From Kordiimonas marina (GTDB lineage Bacteria > Pseudomonadota > Alphaproteobacteria > Sphingomonadales > Kordiimonadaceae): 64,000 nt of DNA. Positions 1 through 11,568 of this stretch are shown piece by piece; position 1 is the stretch's first letter; each line of letters begins with the position of its first letter. The stretch lies in the NCBI RefSeq assembly GCF_023006325.1, contig NZ_JAINDF010000003.1, positions 1 through 64,000 on the forward strand. The letters run 5' to 3'. A program made the position numbers and the translations under genes. Under the pieces are notes generated by a model. It made no database searches. It saw nothing but the letters and a program-made list of their open reading frames with translations, and was not told where the DNA came from.

Positions 1-12
1 CGCAAGCGATGC

Positions 13-89
13 GCGGGTGTAGCTCAGTTGGTTAGAGTATCGGCCTGTCACGCCGAGGGTCGCGGGTTCGAGTCCCGTCACTCGCGCCA
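13..89 (+). tRNA. tRNA-Asp (GTC)
   Basis: A 77-base cloverleaf with an encoded CCA end. The 7-bp acceptor stem pairs GCGGGTG with CACTCGC (one G-U). The D arm contains AGCTCAGTTGGTTAGAGT, the anticodon loop CTGTCAC gives anticodon GTC, and the T arm contains GGTTCGAGTCC. It decodes aspartate codons. A rho-independent terminator follows within about 35 bases, so it is probably the last or only gene of its transcript. Confidence 0.96.
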
Positions 90-121
90 GCTTGCGGATT
101 TCGGGGGTTCCCGGTCACAAG

Positions 122-150
122 CGCGCCTCTGGAAACAGGGGCGCGTTTTT
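122..150 (+). terminator. Terminator after tRNA-Asp
   Basis: An 8-bp stem (CGCGCCTC with GGGGCGCG, one G-U) and an 8-base loop are followed by TTTTT and then GTTTTG. It separates the tRNA transcript from the nuo operon. Confidence 0.8.
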
Positions 151-359
151 GTTTTGCCGGGCATTGGAAGCCGTAACGGTATTCTCGTGTCCGACCTGAT
201 TTCTCCCGCATCCTTTGCGTTTCGTTAACTAATCGCCTTTTTATACTCCCGCGCACATGTCGCCTGCATACTTTTGAGCCAAATTCATCCTTTACGGATG
301 CTATTCAGGTCGATAAAAGGGCGGGCAGTAACTAGGGCCAATTATCAAAAGGGACTCCC
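151..359 (+). promoter_or_regulatory. Leader region of the nuo operon
   Basis: This non-coding stretch must hold the nuo promoter. A -10-like TATACT lies at 242-247, but no well-spaced -35 is visible, so I do not assign the promoter. A small inverted repeat CATCC-N5-GGATG lies at 286-300. The Shine-Dalgarno sequence AAAGGGA lies just before the nuoA ATG at 360. Confidence 0.35.
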
Positions 360-725
360 ATGGAGTCGTTGCTCACACAATACTTTCCGATTCTGATCTT
401 CCTCGGAATCGCGATCGCCTTCTCCGTCATTTTCGTTGGCGCCGCAATGTTGATCGCCAAGCAACGGCCAGACAGTGAAAAGCTGTCGGCCTATGAATGT
501 GGTTTCGAAGCCTTCAGCGATAGCCGTCATCAATTCGATGTTCGTTTCTACCTTGTCGCCATTCTGTTCATTATCTTCGACCTCGAAGTAGCCTTCCTGT
601 TCCCCTGGGCGATCTCGCTCGGCAGCATTGGCGTCTTCGGCTTCTGGTCGATGATGGTGTTCCTCGGCGTGCTGACTGTCGGCTTTGTATATGAGTGGAA
701 CAAAGGAGCGCTGGAATGGGAGTAG
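360..725 (+). CDS. nuoA: NADH-quinone oxidoreductase subunit A
   Basis: Small membrane subunit of complex I (121 residues, usual length). It has three hydrophobic segments (about 10-32, 62-84, 92-112). The conserved loop between the first two contains [10 protein letters not shown] and [17 protein letters not shown], a signature of NuoA/ND3 near the quinone-site membrane interface. It is the first gene of the fourteen-gene nuo operon and overlaps nuoB by ten bases, which suggests translational coupling. Confidence 0.97.
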   Translation: MESLLTQYFPILIFLGIAIAFSVIFVGAAMLIAKQRPDSEKLSAYECGFEAFSDSRHQFDVRFYLVAILFIIFDLEVAFLFPWAISLGSIGVFGFWSMMVFLGVLTVGFVYEWNKGALEWE

Positions 726-1267
726 TACCTGCCAATAGTCCGGCCGTAGCCGAAGGCGGGGTCAATCCCGCCGAAACCGCGTTCTACCAGGGACTCAATG
801 AAGAACTGACCGACAAAGGTTTTGTCGTCACGTCGCTCGAGGACCTGATAACCTGGGCGCGGACCGGTTCGCTATGGTGGATGACCTTCGGTCTCGCCTG
901 CTGTGCGGTAGAAATGATGCACACCAGTATGCCGCGGTATGATGTCGAACGTTTCGGCTTCGCCCCGCGGGCTAGCCCCCGTCAATCCGACGTGATGATC
1001 GTCGCCGGTACGCTGACCAACAAAATGGCGCCGGCTATGCGTAAGGTCTATGACCAGATGTCCGAACCCCGGTACGTCATTTCCATGGGCTCCTGCGCGA
1101 ACGGTGGTGGCTATTATCACTATTCTTATTCTGTGGTGCGTGGCTGTGACCGCATTGTGCCGGTCGACATTTACGTGCCCGGGTGCCCGCCGACGGCGGA
1201 AGCCCTGCTTTACGGTATTTTGCAGCTGCAGCGCAAAATTCGCCGGACCGGTACGATCAACCGATAA
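716..1267 (+). CDS. nuoB: NADH-quinone oxidoreductase subunit B
   Basis: Peripheral-arm subunit carrying cluster N2, the terminal 4Fe-4S centre that reduces quinone. With the ATG at 716 the protein has 183 residues, and the N2 ligands are the tandem C62-C63, C127 (MGSC) and C157 (VPGCPP). I prefer 716 to the in-frame ATG at 695 because AAGGAG lies 7 bases upstream and the protein then starts where NuoB homologues do. It is followed by a 93-base spacer with two hairpins before nuoC. Confidence 0.96.
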   Translation: MGVVPANSPAVAEGGVNPAETAFYQGLNEELTDKGFVVTSLEDLITWARTGSLWWMTFGLACCAVEMMHTSMPRYDVERFGFAPRASPRQSDVMIVAGTLTNKMAPAMRKVYDQMSEPRYVISMGSCANGGGYYHYSYSVVRGCDRIVPVDIYVPGCPPTAEALLYGILQLQRKIRRTGTINR

Positions 1268-1279
1268 AGCATGAGAGCA

Positions 1280-1336
1280 GAAGCGCCCACCGATCCCCGG
1301 GCGCTTCCCCGTGTGCCTGCAGCCGTCCTGGCTGCA
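1280..1336 (+). repeat. Two hairpins between nuoB and nuoC
   Basis: Two perfect inverted repeats lie in the only sizeable spacer of the nuo operon. The first pairs GAAGCGCCC (1280-1288) with GGGCGCTTC (1299-1307). The second pairs TGCAGCC (1318-1324) with GGCTGCA (1330-1336). No T-tract follows either, so they look like RNA-processing, stability or attenuation structures rather than terminators. Confidence 0.7.
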
Positions 1337-1360
1337 TATCAAAAAGGAGCGCGTGAGCGC

Positions 1361-1987
1361 ATGACTGATAAGGCATTAGAAGGACTCGGCGACCATATCG
1401 CCAACAGCCTGGAACATGAGGTTATCTCGACGACTGTGGCCTTCGGTGAACTCACCGTTGTTGCCCGTGCCGAGCATATCCAGAAAGTCCTGACTTTCCT
1501 GCGCGATGACCAGGAATGCATGTTCAAACAATTGACCGACCTGTGCGGCGCCGACTATCCGGAGCGCGCAAAACGGTTTGATGTAGTTTACCAGCTTCTC
1601 AGCGTGCAGCTGAACCAGCGGATGCGGGTTAAAGTGGAAACCGACGCCGACACGCCAGTGCCGAGCGCCGTTGAAGTTTTCCCGTCCGCCGGTTGGTTCG
1701 AGCGCGAAACCTGGGATATGTACGGCATCTTCTTCGCCGATCACCCGGATCTGCGCCGTATGCTGACGGACTATGGCTTTCAGGGGCATCCGCTCCGCAA
1801 GGACTTCCCGCTCACCGGTTTTGTCGAGGTGCGCTATTCCGAAGAAGCCAAGCGCGTTGTGTACGAACCCGTGAAGCTGACCCAGGAATTCCGTAGCTTC
1901 GACTTCCTGAGCCCGTGGGAAAGCGCCAAATATATCCTCCCCGGTGACGAGAAGGCTGAAGAGCCCAAGAAAGAGGGGGCGAAATAA
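1361..1987 (+). CDS. nuoC: NADH-quinone oxidoreductase subunit C
   Basis: The 30-kDa-type peripheral subunit of complex I, 208 residues, not fused to NuoD. The family signature is visible as [22 protein letters not shown] and, further on, [12 protein letters not shown]. The start at 1361 is chosen because AAGGAG stands 11 bases upstream. An earlier in-frame ATG at 1271 would place both spacer hairpins inside the gene and add a non-conserved tail. The C-terminus is a short charged extension. The stop overlaps the nuoD ATG by one base. Confidence 0.95.
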   Translation: MTDKALEGLGDHIANSLEHEVISTTVAFGELTVVARAEHIQKVLTFLRDDQECMFKQLTDLCGADYPERAKRFDVVYQLLSVQLNQRMRVKVETDADTPVPSAVEVFPSAGWFERETWDMYGIFFADHPDLRRMLTDYGFQGHPLRKDFPLTGFVEVRYSEEAKRVVYEPVKLTQEFRSFDFLSPWESAKYILPGDEKAEEPKKEGAK

Positions 1988-3165
1988 TGGCTGAAGTCGA
2001 TATCAAGAACTATTGCCTCAACTTCGGTCCGCAGCACCCGGCCGCGCACGGGGTATTGCGTATGGTCATGGAGCTGGACGGCGAGACGATCGAACGGGTT
2101 GACCCGCATATCGGTCTTCTGCACCGCGGCACCGAAAAGCTGATCGAATATAAACAGTATCTCCAGGCGATGCCGTACTTCGACCGCCTCGACTATGTGG
2201 CGCCGATGAACCAGGAGCATGCTTTCGTGCTCGCGGTTGAGAAGCTCGCAGGCATCGAAGTTCCGGAACGCGGTCAGTATATCCGCGTTCTTTTCTGTGA
2301 GATCGGCCGGATACTGAACCACATCCTGAACCTGACGACTCACGCCATGGACGTGGGCGCGCTGACCCCGATCCTGTGGGGTTTTGAAGAGCGCGAAATT
2401 CTGATGGAATTCTACGAGGCGGTTTCGGGCGCGCGTCTGCACGCGGCTTATTTCCGCCCGGGTGGTGTTCACCAGGACATGCCTGCAGGCCTGGCCGAGC
2501 GTATTTACGCCTGGACCGAGACCTTCCCGAAAGTCCTTGAGGACATGGAAGCACTCCTGATCGATAACCGCATCTTCAAGCAGCGGAACGTCGACATTGG
2601 CCGCTTCACCGCGGAAGAGGCGCTTGCCTGGGGCTTCACCGGCCCGATGCTGCGTTCGACCGGCATGGCCTGGGATATCCGGAAAGCGGAACCTTATGAA
2701 GTCTATGACAAGATGGACTTCAAGGTCGCCGTTGGTACCTCCGGTGACTGTTACGACCGTTTCATGCTGCGCCTCGCGGAAATCCGGGAGTCGCTGAAGA
2801 TCATGCGCCAGTGTCTGGACAAAATGCCGGGCGGTCCGGTTCTGTCGACCGATAATAAGGTCGCACCGCCGCGCCGGGCTGACATGAAGCGTTCGATGGA
2901 ATCGCTCATCCACCACTTCAAACTCTATACCGAAGGCTTCAAAGTACCGGAAGGTGAGGTGTATGTGGGTGTGGAAGCGCCGAAGGGTGAATTCGGCGTG
3001 TATCTTGTGTCGGATGGCTCGAACAAGCCGTACCGCTGCAAGATCAGGGCACCTGGGTTTGCGCACATGCAGGCGATGGATTTCCTCTGCAAAGGGCACA
3101 TGCTCGCGGACGCTCCGGCCGTACTCGGAGCTATGGATATCGTGTTTGGTGAGGTTGACCGATGA
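1987..3165 (+). CDS. nuoD: NADH-quinone oxidoreductase subunit D
   Basis: The 49-kDa-type subunit (392 residues) that forms the quinone pocket with NuoB and descends from the hydrogenase large subunit. The N-terminal GPQHPAAHG (14-22) forms the loop lining the quinone site, followed by [12 protein letters not shown]. The C-terminus ends in DIVFGEVDR, typical of the family. Its start overlaps the nuoC stop, and its end overlaps nuoE by four bases (ATGA). Confidence 0.97.
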   Translation: MAEVDIKNYCLNFGPQHPAAHGVLRMVMELDGETIERVDPHIGLLHRGTEKLIEYKQYLQAMPYFDRLDYVAPMNQEHAFVLAVEKLAGIEVPERGQYIRVLFCEIGRILNHILNLTTHAMDVGALTPILWGFEEREILMEFYEAVSGARLHAAYFRPGGVHQDMPAGLAERIYAWTETFPKVLEDMEALLIDNRIFKQRNVDIGRFTAEEALAWGFTGPMLRSTGMAWDIRKAEPYEVYDKMDFKVAVGTSGDCYDRFMLRLAEIRESLKIMRQCLDKMPGGPVLSTDNKVAPPRRADMKRSMESLIHHFKLYTEGFKVPEGEVYVGVEAPKGEFGVYLVSDGSNKPYRCKIRAPGFAHMQAMDFLCKGHMLADAPAVLGAMDIVFGEVDR

Positions 3166-3764
3166 CAGCGGCAGCTCAGAAGGCTTTTGCCTGGACGCCC
3201 GAGAACGAGGCGACCGCGCAGAAACATATCGCAAAATACCCTGAGGGGCGTCAGCAGAGCGCGGTTATGCCGCTTCTCGACCTGGCGCAGCGTCAGAACG
3301 GTGGGCATGTGACCCAGGAAATCATCGAATATATCGCTGATTATCTGGACATGGCGCCGATTAAGGTGATGGAGGTCGCGACCTTCTACACCATGTATAA
3401 CCACAAGCCGATCGGCAAACATCATGTCCAGGTTTGCGGCACCACGCCGTGCTGGCTTCGCGGCTCCGATGCCATCATGGGCGCCTGCAAGAAGCACCTG
3501 GGCATCGAAAAAGGCCAAACCACCGAGGACGGCATGTTCACTCTGAGTGAGGTTGAATGTGCCGGTGCCTGTGTGAACGCGCCGGTCGTTGCCATCGATG
3601 ACGATTATTTCGAGGACCTGACGCCCGAAACCATGATTGAGCTTCTGGGCAAGCTCTCGAAGGGTGAAGAGGTAAAGCCGGGTCCGCAAGGCGTCGATCG
3701 TCAGAACAGTGCGCCTGAAGGTGGCCCGACCACGCTGAAGGACTTCATGGGGGAGGATGCATAA
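3162..3764 (+). CDS. nuoE: NADH-quinone oxidoreductase subunit E
   Basis: The 24-kDa-type subunit (200 residues) with a thioredoxin-like fold and the 2Fe-2S centre N1a. The cluster ligands are C92, C97 (VCGTTPC) and C133, C137 (CAGAC). The N-terminal helical domain includes [12 protein letters not shown]. The C-terminal 35 residues are a low-complexity Gly/Pro/Ser-rich tail often seen in alphaproteobacteria. It forms the NADH-dehydrogenase module with NuoF and NuoG. Confidence 0.96.
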   Translation: MTAAAQKAFAWTPENEATAQKHIAKYPEGRQQSAVMPLLDLAQRQNGGHVTQEIIEYIADYLDMAPIKVMEVATFYTMYNHKPIGKHHVQVCGTTPCWLRGSDAIMGACKKHLGIEKGQTTEDGMFTLSEVECAGACVNAPVVAIDDDYFEDLTPETMIELLGKLSKGEEVKPGPQGVDRQNSAPEGGPTTLKDFMGEDA

Positions 3765-5044
3765 TGCTTGCCGATAAGGATCGCATTTTCACGAACCTCT
3801 ATGGTTTCCAAAGCCCGGGCATCGACGCTGCCATGAAGCGCGGTGACTGGAACGGCACCAAAGAGCTGATCGGGAAGGGCAAAGACTGGATCATCCAGGA
3901 GATGAAAGACTCCGGTCTTCGTGGTCGTGGCGGCGCAGGCTTCCCGACCGGCCTGAAATGGTCCTTCATGCCGAAGGAAACCGACGGCCGTCCGTCTTAT
4001 CTCGTGGTCAACGCCGACGAGGGCGAGCCCGGCACCTGTAAAGACCGTGACCTGATGCGTCACGATCCGCACAAGCTGCTGGAAGGCTGTCTGATTGCCG
4101 GTTTCGCCATGAACGCGGTTGCCGCTTACATCTATATCCGTGGTGAGTTCTACCGCGAGGCAGAAGCGCTTAACCGCGCGATCGACGAAGCCCGCGCGAA
4201 AGGCTTCCTCGGCAAGAATGCCTGCGGCACCGGGTACGACTTCGACATTTTCGTGCACCGTGGGGCGGGGGCTTATATCTGCGGCGAGGAAACCGCCCTG
4301 ATCGAAAGCCTTGAAGGCAAGAAGGGCCAACCGCGCCTTAAGCCTCCGTTCCCCGCGAACGTCGGTGTCTGGGGTTGTCCGACTACGGTGAACAACGTTG
4401 AATCGATCGCGGTTGCGCCGACCATCCTGCGCCGCGGCGCTTCCTGGTTTGCCGGTATTGGCCGTCCGAACAACACGGGGACCAAGGTCTTCTCGATCTC
4501 GGGGCATGTGAACAAGCCCTGTAACGTCGAAGAAGAAATGGGCATCCCGCTCAAGGAACTCATCGAAAAGCACGCCGGCGGTGTTCGCGGCGGCTGGGAC
4601 AACCTGCTCGCGGTCATTCCGGGCGGGTCTTCTGTTCCGGTCCTGCCCAAGGACATCTGCGACGATGTGCTGATGGATTTCGACAGCCTGCGGGAGGTCC
4701 AGTCGGGCCTCGGGACCGCGGCGGTGATCGTGATGGACAAGTCCACCGACATCGTCAAAGCCATCGCGCGGCTGAGCGAGTTCTACAAACATGAATCCTG
4801 CGGCCAGTGCACGCCGTGCCGTGAAGGCACCGGCTGGATGTGGCGGGTGATGGAGCGTCTGGTTGTCGGCAATGCCGATAAATCGGAGATCGACATGCTC
4901 CTCGATGTCACCAAGCAGATCGAAGGCCACACTATTTGTGCGCTCGGCGACGCCGCTGCCTGGCCGATCCAGGGTCTGATGCGTCATTTCCGTCCTGAGG
5001 TGGAGGCTCGTATCGACGCCTACCACGCCAAGGCGGCTGAGTGA
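3764..5044 (+). CDS. nuoF: NADH-quinone oxidoreductase subunit F
   Basis: The 51-kDa-type flavoprotein (426 residues) that oxidises NADH. The NADH-binding glycine loop GRGGAGF is at 54-60, followed by the FMN-binding region [13 protein letters not shown]. The 4Fe-4S centre N3 uses C346, C349 and C352 (SCGQCTPC) plus C392 (HTICALGD). It starts at the last base of the nuoE stop, so translation is tightly coupled. Confidence 0.97.
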   Translation: MLADKDRIFTNLYGFQSPGIDAAMKRGDWNGTKELIGKGKDWIIQEMKDSGLRGRGGAGFPTGLKWSFMPKETDGRPSYLVVNADEGEPGTCKDRDLMRHDPHKLLEGCLIAGFAMNAVAAYIYIRGEFYREAEALNRAIDEARAKGFLGKNACGTGYDFDIFVHRGAGAYICGEETALIESLEGKKGQPRLKPPFPANVGVWGCPTTVNNVESIAVAPTILRRGASWFAGIGRPNNTGTKVFSISGHVNKPCNVEEEMGIPLKELIEKHAGGVRGGWDNLLAVIPGGSSVPVLPKDICDDVLMDFDSLREVQSGLGTAAVIVMDKSTDIVKAIARLSEFYKHESCGQCTPCREGTGWMWRVMERLVVGNADKSEIDMLLDVTKQIEGHTICALGDAAAWPIQGLMRHFRPEVEARIDAYHAKAAE

Positions 5045-5059
5045 GGCGAGGAGAGTTAG

Positions 5060-7111
5060 ATGCCCACGCTTACTATTGACGGACAAGAAGTAACGGTCGA
5101 ACCGGGCACAACGGTTCTGCAGGCCTGTGAGGAAGTCGGCGTTGAAGTGCCGCGCTTCTGCTATCACGAGCGCCTGTCGATTGCAGGCAACTGCCGTATG
5201 TGCCTTGTCGACATGGAAAGATCGCCGAAGCCGATCGCAAGCTGTGCGATGCCGGCAGGCGACGGCATGGTGATCCACACCAATACCGAACGGGTGAAGA
5301 AAGCCCGCGAAGGGGTGATGGAATTCCTGCTGATCAACCACCCGCTTGACTGCCCGATCTGCGATCAGGGCGGTGAGTGCGACCTGCAGGACGAGGCCAT
5401 GGCCTTCGGCCGGGGTCAATCGCGCTTCCATGAAAACAAGCGCGCGGTTGAAGACAAATATATGGGGCCGCTGATTTCGACTACCATGACCCGCTGCATC
5501 CACTGTATGCGCTGCGTGCGCTTCTCGGAGGAAGTCGCCGGGGTTGATAACATGGGTTCTATCTGGCGTGGTGAGCACACGGAAGTGACCACCTACCTCG
5601 AGGGCCTGCTGGACAGTGAAATGTCCGGCAACGTCGTCGACCTCTGCCCGGTCGGTGCGCTGACTTCCAAGCCCTACGCCTTCACGGCGCGGAGCTGGGA
5701 GCTCAAGCACATCGAAAGCATCGACGTGATGGACGCCGTTGGCTCCAACATTTCGGTTGATGTTCGGGGTGCCGCCGTGATGCGGATCACCCCGCGCCTT
5801 CATGAAGACGTCAACGAAGAGTGGATCTCGGACAAGAGCCGCTTCGTTTATGATGGCCTCAGGAAGCGCCGTCTTGACCGTGCCTACGCCCGCAAGAACA
5901 AGAAACTCGCTGAAGTTTCCTGGGCTGATGCGTTCGACACGATCAAGAAGAAGCTTAAGGGCGTGAAGGGCGACGAGATCGCCGCCATCGTCGGCGACAT
6001 GGCTGATATGGAATCGATGCTCGCCCTCAAGGACCTGATGGCCGCGCTTGGCTCCAAGCGCGTCGAAGCCCGCCAGGACGGCGCGGCGCTCGATGCGTCG
6101 GTCCGCGCAGGCTACCTGATGAACAGCGGCATCGCCGGTGTTGAAGAAGCGGACTTCCTCCTGCTCGTGGGCTCCAACCCGCGTGCTGAGGCGCCGATCG
6201 TCAACACCCGCATCCGCAAGGCAGTCCGTCACATGGGCCTGAAGGTCGCCGCCATCGGCGCCCCGACGGACCTGACCTACGATGTTGACGAACTGGGGGA
6301 TGACGCCAGCGTCCTCGATGCGATCCTCGGCGGCAAGCATGAGGTTGCGAAGGCGATGAAAGCGGCGAAGAAGCCGATGATCATCGTAGGCCAGGGCGCT
6401 CTCGCCCGCGAAGATGGCGCTGCCATCCTCAAGGCTGCCCGCGACATCGCCGACAAATTCTGCGTCAAGGACGGTTGGAACGGCTTTAACGTGCTGCATA
6501 CCGCAGCGGCCCGTGTTGGTGCGCTCGATCTTGGGCTCACCACTGACGGCGGCGTGAAGCAGATCCTGGCCGATGCCGAAGCCGGTAAGCTCAAGGCTGT
6601 GTTCCTTCTGGGCGCGGACGAGTTTGATACCGCGGCGCTGAAGAATGTCTTCACGGTCTATATGGGGACCCACGGCGACGAAGGCGTGAAAAACGCCGAC
6701 GTTATCCTGCCGGCGGCCGCCTATACCGAGAAAGACGGCACCTACATCAACACCGAAGGCCGCGTGCAGCGGACCGAGAAGGCCGTGTTCGCACCGGGCG
6801 ATGCCCGTGAGGACTGGACGATCTTCCGGGCGCTTTCCGATGTGCTTGGCCACACGCTCCCTTACAACTCGCTCGGCGAGCTCCGCGCGCGGCTTGAAAC
6901 TGTTGCTCCCGCAACGGCAAGCCTCGACCAGAAGCCGACCGAGGCCTGGGGCGATTTCGGTACGAAAGGCAAGATCGAAGCGGGTGCGATTGCCCCGGCG
7001 ATTGACAATTTCTATCTGACCAACCCGATCGCGCGTGCAAGCGAGATCATGGCGGACTGTATTGCCGCGCGCGTTGGTGACGTTGAGGAGGCGACAGGGA
7101 CCCATGGTTGA
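5060..7111 (+). CDS. nuoG: NADH-quinone oxidoreductase subunit G
   Basis: The 75-kDa-type subunit (683 residues) that carries a chain of iron-sulfur clusters. The N-terminal ferredoxin domain has [16 protein letters not shown] and a later SCAMPA. A His/Cys motif follows ([18 protein letters not shown]), then [11 protein letters not shown] with a distal CPVGAL. The rest is a molybdopterin-oxidoreductase-like domain without cofactor-binding function, of normal length for alphaproteobacteria. It overlaps the nuoH start by eight bases. Confidence 0.97.
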   Translation: MPTLTIDGQEVTVEPGTTVLQACEEVGVEVPRFCYHERLSIAGNCRMCLVDMERSPKPIASCAMPAGDGMVIHTNTERVKKAREGVMEFLLINHPLDCPICDQGGECDLQDEAMAFGRGQSRFHENKRAVEDKYMGPLISTTMTRCIHCMRCVRFSEEVAGVDNMGSIWRGEHTEVTTYLEGLLDSEMSGNVVDLCPVGALTSKPYAFTARSWELKHIESIDVMDAVGSNISVDVRGAAVMRITPRLHEDVNEEWISDKSRFVYDGLRKRRLDRAYARKNKKLAEVSWADAFDTIKKKLKGVKGDEIAAIVGDMADMESMLALKDLMAALGSKRVEARQDGAALDASVRAGYLMNSGIAGVEEADFLLLVGSNPRAEAPIVNTRIRKAVRHMGLKVAAIGAPTDLTYDVDELGDDASVLDAILGGKHEVAKAMKAAKKPMIIVGQGALAREDGAAILKAARDIADKFCVKDGWNGFNVLHTAAARVGALDLGLTTDGGVKQILADAEAGKLKAVFLLGADEFDTAALKNVFTVYMGTHGDEGVKNADVILPAAAYTEKDGTYINTEGRVQRTEKAVFAPGDAREDWTIFRALSDVLGHTLPYNSLGELRARLETVAPATASLDQKPTEAWGDFGTKGKIEAGAIAPAIDNFYLTNPIARASEIMADCIAARVGDVEEATGTHG

Positions 7112-8141
7112 GGCGCTCTATAAACTGTTCGGCGGCGAAGGGCAGTTCCTTTACCTGCTCGCCATCGTCGCGTCGATCCTGGCGATTGTGCTGCCGCTTC
7201 TGATCGGTGTCGCTTTCGCGGTTTATTTCGACCGGAAAATCTGGGCTGCGGTGCAAATGCGCCGCGGACCGAACGTGGTTGGCCCATTCGGCCTTCTGCA
7301 ATCCTTTGCGGACGGCTTGAAGCTGTTCCTGAAGGAAACCATCATCCCTGCAGGCGCCAACAAGGCGATCTTCCTGATGGCGCCGATGATCACCTTCGTG
7401 GTGGCGCTACTCAGCTGGGCGGTGATCCCGTTTGAGGCTCATATGGCGATCGCCGACATCAACGTCGGTATCCTGTATCTGCTGGCGATCTCGTCGCTGG
7501 GGGTCTACGGCATCATCATGTCGGGCTGGGCGTCGAACAGCCGCTACGCTTTCCTCGGCGGTCTCCGCTCGGCGGCGCAGATGGTCTCCTACGAAGTATC
7601 CATCGGTTTTGTGCTGGTGTGCGTGCTGATGCATGTTGGGTCCCTGAATATGACCGACATCGTCAACTCGCAGTCCGGCGCCATCTGGCACTGGAACTTC
7701 ATTCCCTTCTTCCCGGTCTTCATCATCTTCTTCATCTCGGCCCTGGCCGAGACGAACCGCCCGCCGTTCGACCTTCCGGAAGCGGAAGCCGAACTGGTTG
7801 CCGGCTATCAGGTTGAATATTCATCGATGGCCTTCGCGCTCTTCTTCCTGGGCGAGTATGCCAACATCCTCCTGATGTCGACCGTGATGTCGATCCTGTT
7901 CTTCGGTGGCTGGAACGCACCGCTGCCTGGGCTTGAATTCGTGCCCGGCTTTATCTGGCTCCTCCTCAAGACCGCCTTCTTCTTCTGGCTGTTCGCGATG
8001 GTGAAGGCTTTCGTGCCGCGCTACCGCTACGACCAGCTGATGCGTCTTGGCTGGAAGGTGTTCCTGCCGCTCTCGTTGTTCCTCGTGGTCTTCTACGCTG
8101 CTGTCATGGTGTATGGCGGCTTCCTGCCCACGCACGGTTAA
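7104..8141 (+). CDS. nuoH: NADH-quinone oxidoreductase subunit H
   Basis: Membrane subunit (345 residues, about eight helices) that connects the quinone cavity to the proton-pumping arm. Signature segments are [20 protein letters not shown] and the acidic loop [17 protein letters not shown] facing the quinone site. I place the start at 7104, where homologues begin with a short amphipathic stretch before the first helix. The in-frame ATG at 7035 would lie deep inside nuoG. Confidence 0.96.
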   Translation: MVEALYKLFGGEGQFLYLLAIVASILAIVLPLLIGVAFAVYFDRKIWAAVQMRRGPNVVGPFGLLQSFADGLKLFLKETIIPAGANKAIFLMAPMITFVVALLSWAVIPFEAHMAIADINVGILYLLAISSLGVYGIIMSGWASNSRYAFLGGLRSAAQMVSYEVSIGFVLVCVLMHVGSLNMTDIVNSQSGAIWHWNFIPFFPVFIIFFISALAETNRPPFDLPEAEAELVAGYQVEYSSMAFALFFLGEYANILLMSTVMSILFFGGWNAPLPGLEFVPGFIWLLLKTAFFFWLFAMVKAFVPRYRYDQLMRLGWKVFLPLSLFLVVFYAAVMVYGGFLPTHG

Positions 8142-8155
8142 GAAAGGCTTGAAAG

Positions 8156-8644
8156 ATGACTGCACTTGTACAAGCCACTAAAAGCCTGCTGCTGCTGGAG
8201 TTTGTGAAAGCCTTCTGGCTTTCGATCAAATATTTCTTCCGGCCGAAGGTGACGGTGAACTACCCGTATGAAAAGGGTCCGCTGAGCCCGCGCTTCCGCG
8301 GGGAGCACGCGCTGAGGCGGTATCCGAACGGCGAAGAACGCTGCATCGCCTGTAAGCTTTGCGAGGCAATCTGCCCCGCACAGGCCATCACCATCGAAGC
8401 CGAACCGCGTGAAGACGGCTCGCGCCGCACCACGCGCTACGACATCGACATGGTTAAATGCATCTACTGCGGCTTCTGTCAGGAAGCCTGCCCGGTCGAT
8501 GCCATCGTTGAGGGGCCGAACTTCGAGTTCGCCACGGAAACCCGTGAGGAGCTCCTCTATAACAAAGACAAACTGCTGGCCAATGGCGAGCGGTGGGAGC
8601 GCGAGATCGCAGCCAACCTGGCTGCCGACGCGCCGTACCGCTGA
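8156..8644 (+). CDS. nuoI: NADH-quinone oxidoreductase subunit I
   Basis: A 162-residue ferredoxin-like subunit holding two 4Fe-4S clusters (N6a and N6b) through [12 protein letters not shown] and [12 protein letters not shown]. The N-terminal amphipathic region (about 10-30) anchors it at the membrane surface. It passes electrons from NuoG towards N2 in NuoB. Confidence 0.97.
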   Translation: MTALVQATKSLLLLEFVKAFWLSIKYFFRPKVTVNYPYEKGPLSPRFRGEHALRRYPNGEERCIACKLCEAICPAQAITIEAEPREDGSRRTTRYDIDMVKCIYCGFCQEACPVDAIVEGPNFEFATETREELLYNKDKLLANGERWEREIAANLAADAPYR

Positions 8645-8661
8645 GGCGAGGGGAGTAGGAA

Positions 8662-9300
8662 ATGATCAACCTTGCTGATATGGCATTTTATCTGTTTGCC
8701 TTCATCACCGTGGCCTCTGGCTTCCTGGTGATCTCGGCCCGGAACCCGGTTCACTCGGTTCTGTGGCTGATCCTGGCATTCTTCTCGGCGGCCGGCCTGT
8801 TCGTGCTGATGGGCGCCGAATTCCTGGCGATGCTTCTTGTCATCGTTTATGTGGGCGCGGTCGCGGTCCTGTTCCTCTTCGTGGTGATGATGCTCGACAT
8901 CAACTTCACGGAGTTCAAACAGGGTGCGCTTCAATATCTGCCCATGGGAGGCCTGATCGGCCTTATCCTTCTGGCTGAGCTTGTCACGCTCGGGTCCGCA
9001 TGGGCCTTCGGCGATGTGGTTGGCCAGAATATCACGGCGCCGATCCCGGCGGCCTCGGATGTGCATAACACCCAGGCGCTCGGCCAGCTTCTCTATACCC
9101 ACTATATCTTCATCTTCCAGACCGCAGGGCTCATCCTCCTGGTGGCCATGATCGGCGCAATCGTGCTGACCCACCGCCAGCGTCCGGGTGTGAAACGCCA
9201 GAGCATTGCTGATCAAGCAGCGCGCCGGCCGGAAGATGCCTACAAACTCGTTGATGTGAAAGTCGGTAGTGGCGTTGCCCTGCCGACGAAGAAAGGCTAG
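8662..9300 (+). CDS. nuoJ: NADH-quinone oxidoreductase subunit J
   Basis: Membrane subunit (212 residues) with five hydrophobic segments. The conserved third helix reads as [20 protein letters not shown], which carries the pi-bulge involved in coupling. A hydrophilic tail of about 40 residues follows the last helix. It lies between nuoI and nuoK as in nearly all bacterial nuo operons. Confidence 0.96.
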   Translation: MINLADMAFYLFAFITVASGFLVISARNPVHSVLWLILAFFSAAGLFVLMGAEFLAMLLVIVYVGAVAVLFLFVVMMLDINFTEFKQGALQYLPMGGLIGLILLAELVTLGSAWAFGDVVGQNITAPIPAASDVHNTQALGQLLYTHYIFIFQTAGLILLVAMIGAIVLTHRQRPGVKRQSIADQAARRPEDAYKLVDVKVGSGVALPTKKG

Positions 9301-9313
9301 GGGGCGATTGTCC

Positions 9314-9622
9314 ATGACTATTGGGCTCGGACATTACCTGACGGTCGCCGCGATCCTGTTCGTATTCGGGATCTTCGGTATCTTCCTCAACAGGAAGAAC
9401 GTCATCATCATTCTTATGTCGGTCGAACTGATGCTTCTGGCCGTCAATATCAACCTCGTGGCCTTCTCGACCTTCATGCACGACATGGTGGGCCAAGTCT
9501 TCGCCATGTTCGTTCTGACCGTGGCGGCCGCTGAGGCGGCCATCGGGCTTGCGATCCTCGTGATCTACTTCCGTACACGCGGCTCGATTGCGGTTGAAGA
9601 CATCAACCAGATGAAGGGCTAG
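9314..9622 (+). CDS. nuoK: NADH-quinone oxidoreductase subunit K
   Basis: A three-helix subunit (102 residues) homologous to ND4L/MrpC. Two membrane glutamates conserved for proton transfer are visible in [12 protein letters not shown] and [11 protein letters not shown]. The start at 9314 gives the family-typical beginning [10 protein letters not shown] longer reading from 9269 would extend into nuoJ. Confidence 0.96.
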   Translation: MTIGLGHYLTVAAILFVFGIFGIFLNRKNVIIILMSVELMLLAVNINLVAFSTFMHDMVGQVFAMFVLTVAAAEAAIGLAILVIYFRTRGSIAVEDINQMKG

Positions 9623-9627
9623 GGCAG

Positions 9628-11550
9628 ATGATTTACAAAGCTATCGTATTCCTGCCGCTGATCGGCTTCCTGATTGCGGGTCTGTTTGGCCGCAAGATCG
9701 GGGACCGGGCGAGCCAGCTGATTACCGCGGGTCTCGTGACTGTCGGCGCTATCCTGTCCTGGAAGGTGTTCGGAAACATCGCCATGGGCGGTGGCAAAGA
9801 CAGCGTTCATGTGCTGGACTGGGTTAACTCCGGCACGCTCCATTTCGCATGGGCCTTCAAGATCGACACGCTGACCGCCGTCATGCTGGTGGTTGTCAAC
9901 TCGGTCTCCGCGCTCGTGCACTGGTACTCAATGGGCTATATGCACGAAGACCCCGACAAGCCGCGCTTCTTCGCCTACCTGTCGCTCTTCACCTTCGCCA
10001 TGCTGATGCTGGTCACCTCCGATAACCTCGTTCAGATGTTCTTCGGTTGGGAAGGCGTTGGTCTTGCCTCCTACCTCCTGATCGGTTTCTGGTTCAAGAA
10101 GCCGAGCGCGACCGCCGCGGCCATCAAGGCCTTCGTGGTCAACCGGGTAGGGGACTTCGGCTTCGCCCTGGGGATTTACGGTGTGTTCGCGCTGACGGGC
10201 TCGGTGATGTTCGACGATATCTTCGCCAACATCGGCCAGTTCCAGCACGCGACCATCACTTTCCTCGGCCATGACTGGAACGCCATTACCGTGGTGTGTG
10301 TCCTTCTGTTCATCGGTGCCATGGGTAAGTCGGCTCAGCTCGGCCTGCACACCTGGCTGCCGGATGCCATGGAAGGCCCGACGCCGGTTTCCGCACTTAT
10401 CCACGCGGCAACCATGGTCACCGCGGGCGTGTTCCTGGTAGCGCGCTTCAGCCCGGTCTTCGCTTTCTCCGCTGATGCCCTGCACATGGTCACGATCATC
10501 GGTGCCTCGACCGCCTTCTTCGCGGCGACCATCGGTCTCGTCCAGAACGACATCAAGCGCGTGATCGCTTATTCGACCTGTTCGCAGCTCGGTTATATGT
10601 TCTTCGCGCTCGGCGTTCAGGCGTATGATGCTGCGATCTTCCACCTGTTCACGCACGCCTTCTTCAAGGCGCTCCTGTTCCTAGGCGCTGGCTCGGTTAT
10701 CCACGCCATGCACCACGAACAAGACATGCGGAAAATGGGTGGCCTTTGGAAGAAGATCCCCTTCACCATGGCGGTGATGGTGATCGGCAACCTGGCGATC
10801 ACGGGTGTCTATCCGTTCGCGGGCTACTTCTCGAAGGATACGATCATTGAAGCCGCCTACCTCTCGGACGCTGCTGGTTCCCAGTATGCCTTCGTGATGG
10901 GTGTGGCTGCGGCCTTCCTGACCAGCTTCTACAGCTGGCGCCTGGCCTTCATGACCTTCTTCGGTGAAACCCGGGCTGATCATCATACGTTTGACCATGC
11001 CCATGAAGGGCCGTGGGTGATGCGTATTCCGCTGGCGGTTCTGGCCTTTGGTGCCATCGCTGCCGGTTTCCTCGGCCACCATTACTTCGTGGGTGAGGGC
11101 GCAAGCACCTTCTGGAACCATGCCGTGGTTGTTCACGGTGGCGAGGAAGAGCATATCCCGTTCGCGATCAAGGAATCGCCGTTCGTGGCCATGTTGCTTG
11201 GTCTTCTGCTGGCTGCCTGGTTCTACCTTCGTAAAACCGACCTGCCGAAGCGCACGGCCGAAACCTGGGAAGTGCTTTACGACTTCCTTCTGAACAAATG
11301 GTATTTCGACGAGCTTTACGACTTCCTGTTCGTACGCCCGGCCTTCTGGATCGGTCGTTTCCTCTGGAAGCGTGGGGACGAGCAAACCATCGACGGCTAC
11401 GGCCCGAACGGTATTGCAAGCGCTGTGGCGACGATCGCCGCCCGCGCGCGCAAGCTTCAGTCGGGATATGTGTATCACTATGCCTTCGCCATGATCATCG
11501 GCCTCGCGGCCTTCGTGACCTGGTTCATGGCGCATGGCGCCGGACTTTGA
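9628..11550 (+). CDS. nuoL: NADH-quinone oxidoreductase subunit L
   Basis: The distal antiporter-like proton-pumping subunit (640 residues, about 16 helices including the long lateral helix at the C-terminus). Conserved segments include [18 protein letters not shown] with the key glutamate, and [21 protein letters not shown] hydrophilic loop around residues 440-500 precedes the lateral helix. Only five bases separate it from nuoK. Confidence 0.96.
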   Translation: MIYKAIVFLPLIGFLIAGLFGRKIGDRASQLITAGLVTVGAILSWKVFGNIAMGGGKDSVHVLDWVNSGTLHFAWAFKIDTLTAVMLVVVNSVSALVHWYSMGYMHEDPDKPRFFAYLSLFTFAMLMLVTSDNLVQMFFGWEGVGLASYLLIGFWFKKPSATAAAIKAFVVNRVGDFGFALGIYGVFALTGSVMFDDIFANIGQFQHATITFLGHDWNAITVVCVLLFIGAMGKSAQLGLHTWLPDAMEGPTPVSALIHAATMVTAGVFLVARFSPVFAFSADALHMVTIIGASTAFFAATIGLVQNDIKRVIAYSTCSQLGYMFFALGVQAYDAAIFHLFTHAFFKALLFLGAGSVIHAMHHEQDMRKMGGLWKKIPFTMAVMVIGNLAITGVYPFAGYFSKDTIIEAAYLSDAAGSQYAFVMGVAAAFLTSFYSWRLAFMTFFGETRADHHTFDHAHEGPWVMRIPLAVLAFGAIAAGFLGHHYFVGEGASTFWNHAVVVHGGEEEHIPFAIKESPFVAMLLGLLLAAWFYLRKTDLPKRTAETWEVLYDFLLNKWYFDELYDFLFVRPAFWIGRFLWKRGDEQTIDGYGPNGIASAVATIAARARKLQSGYVYHYAFAMIIGLAAFVTWFMAHGAGL

Positions 11551-11568
11551 GGCAGGGGACTTAGGAAT

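Noticed and set aside
28-256. Short frames over the tRNA on both strands
   Set aside because: They cover the tRNA-Asp and its terminator and do not look like proteins.
3701-7105. Open frame of 1134 codons on the minus strand
   Set aside because: It lies antisense to nuoF and nuoG, which have clear family motifs. Long antisense frames are common in GC-rich genes because of codon bias, and the translation has no recognisable domain.
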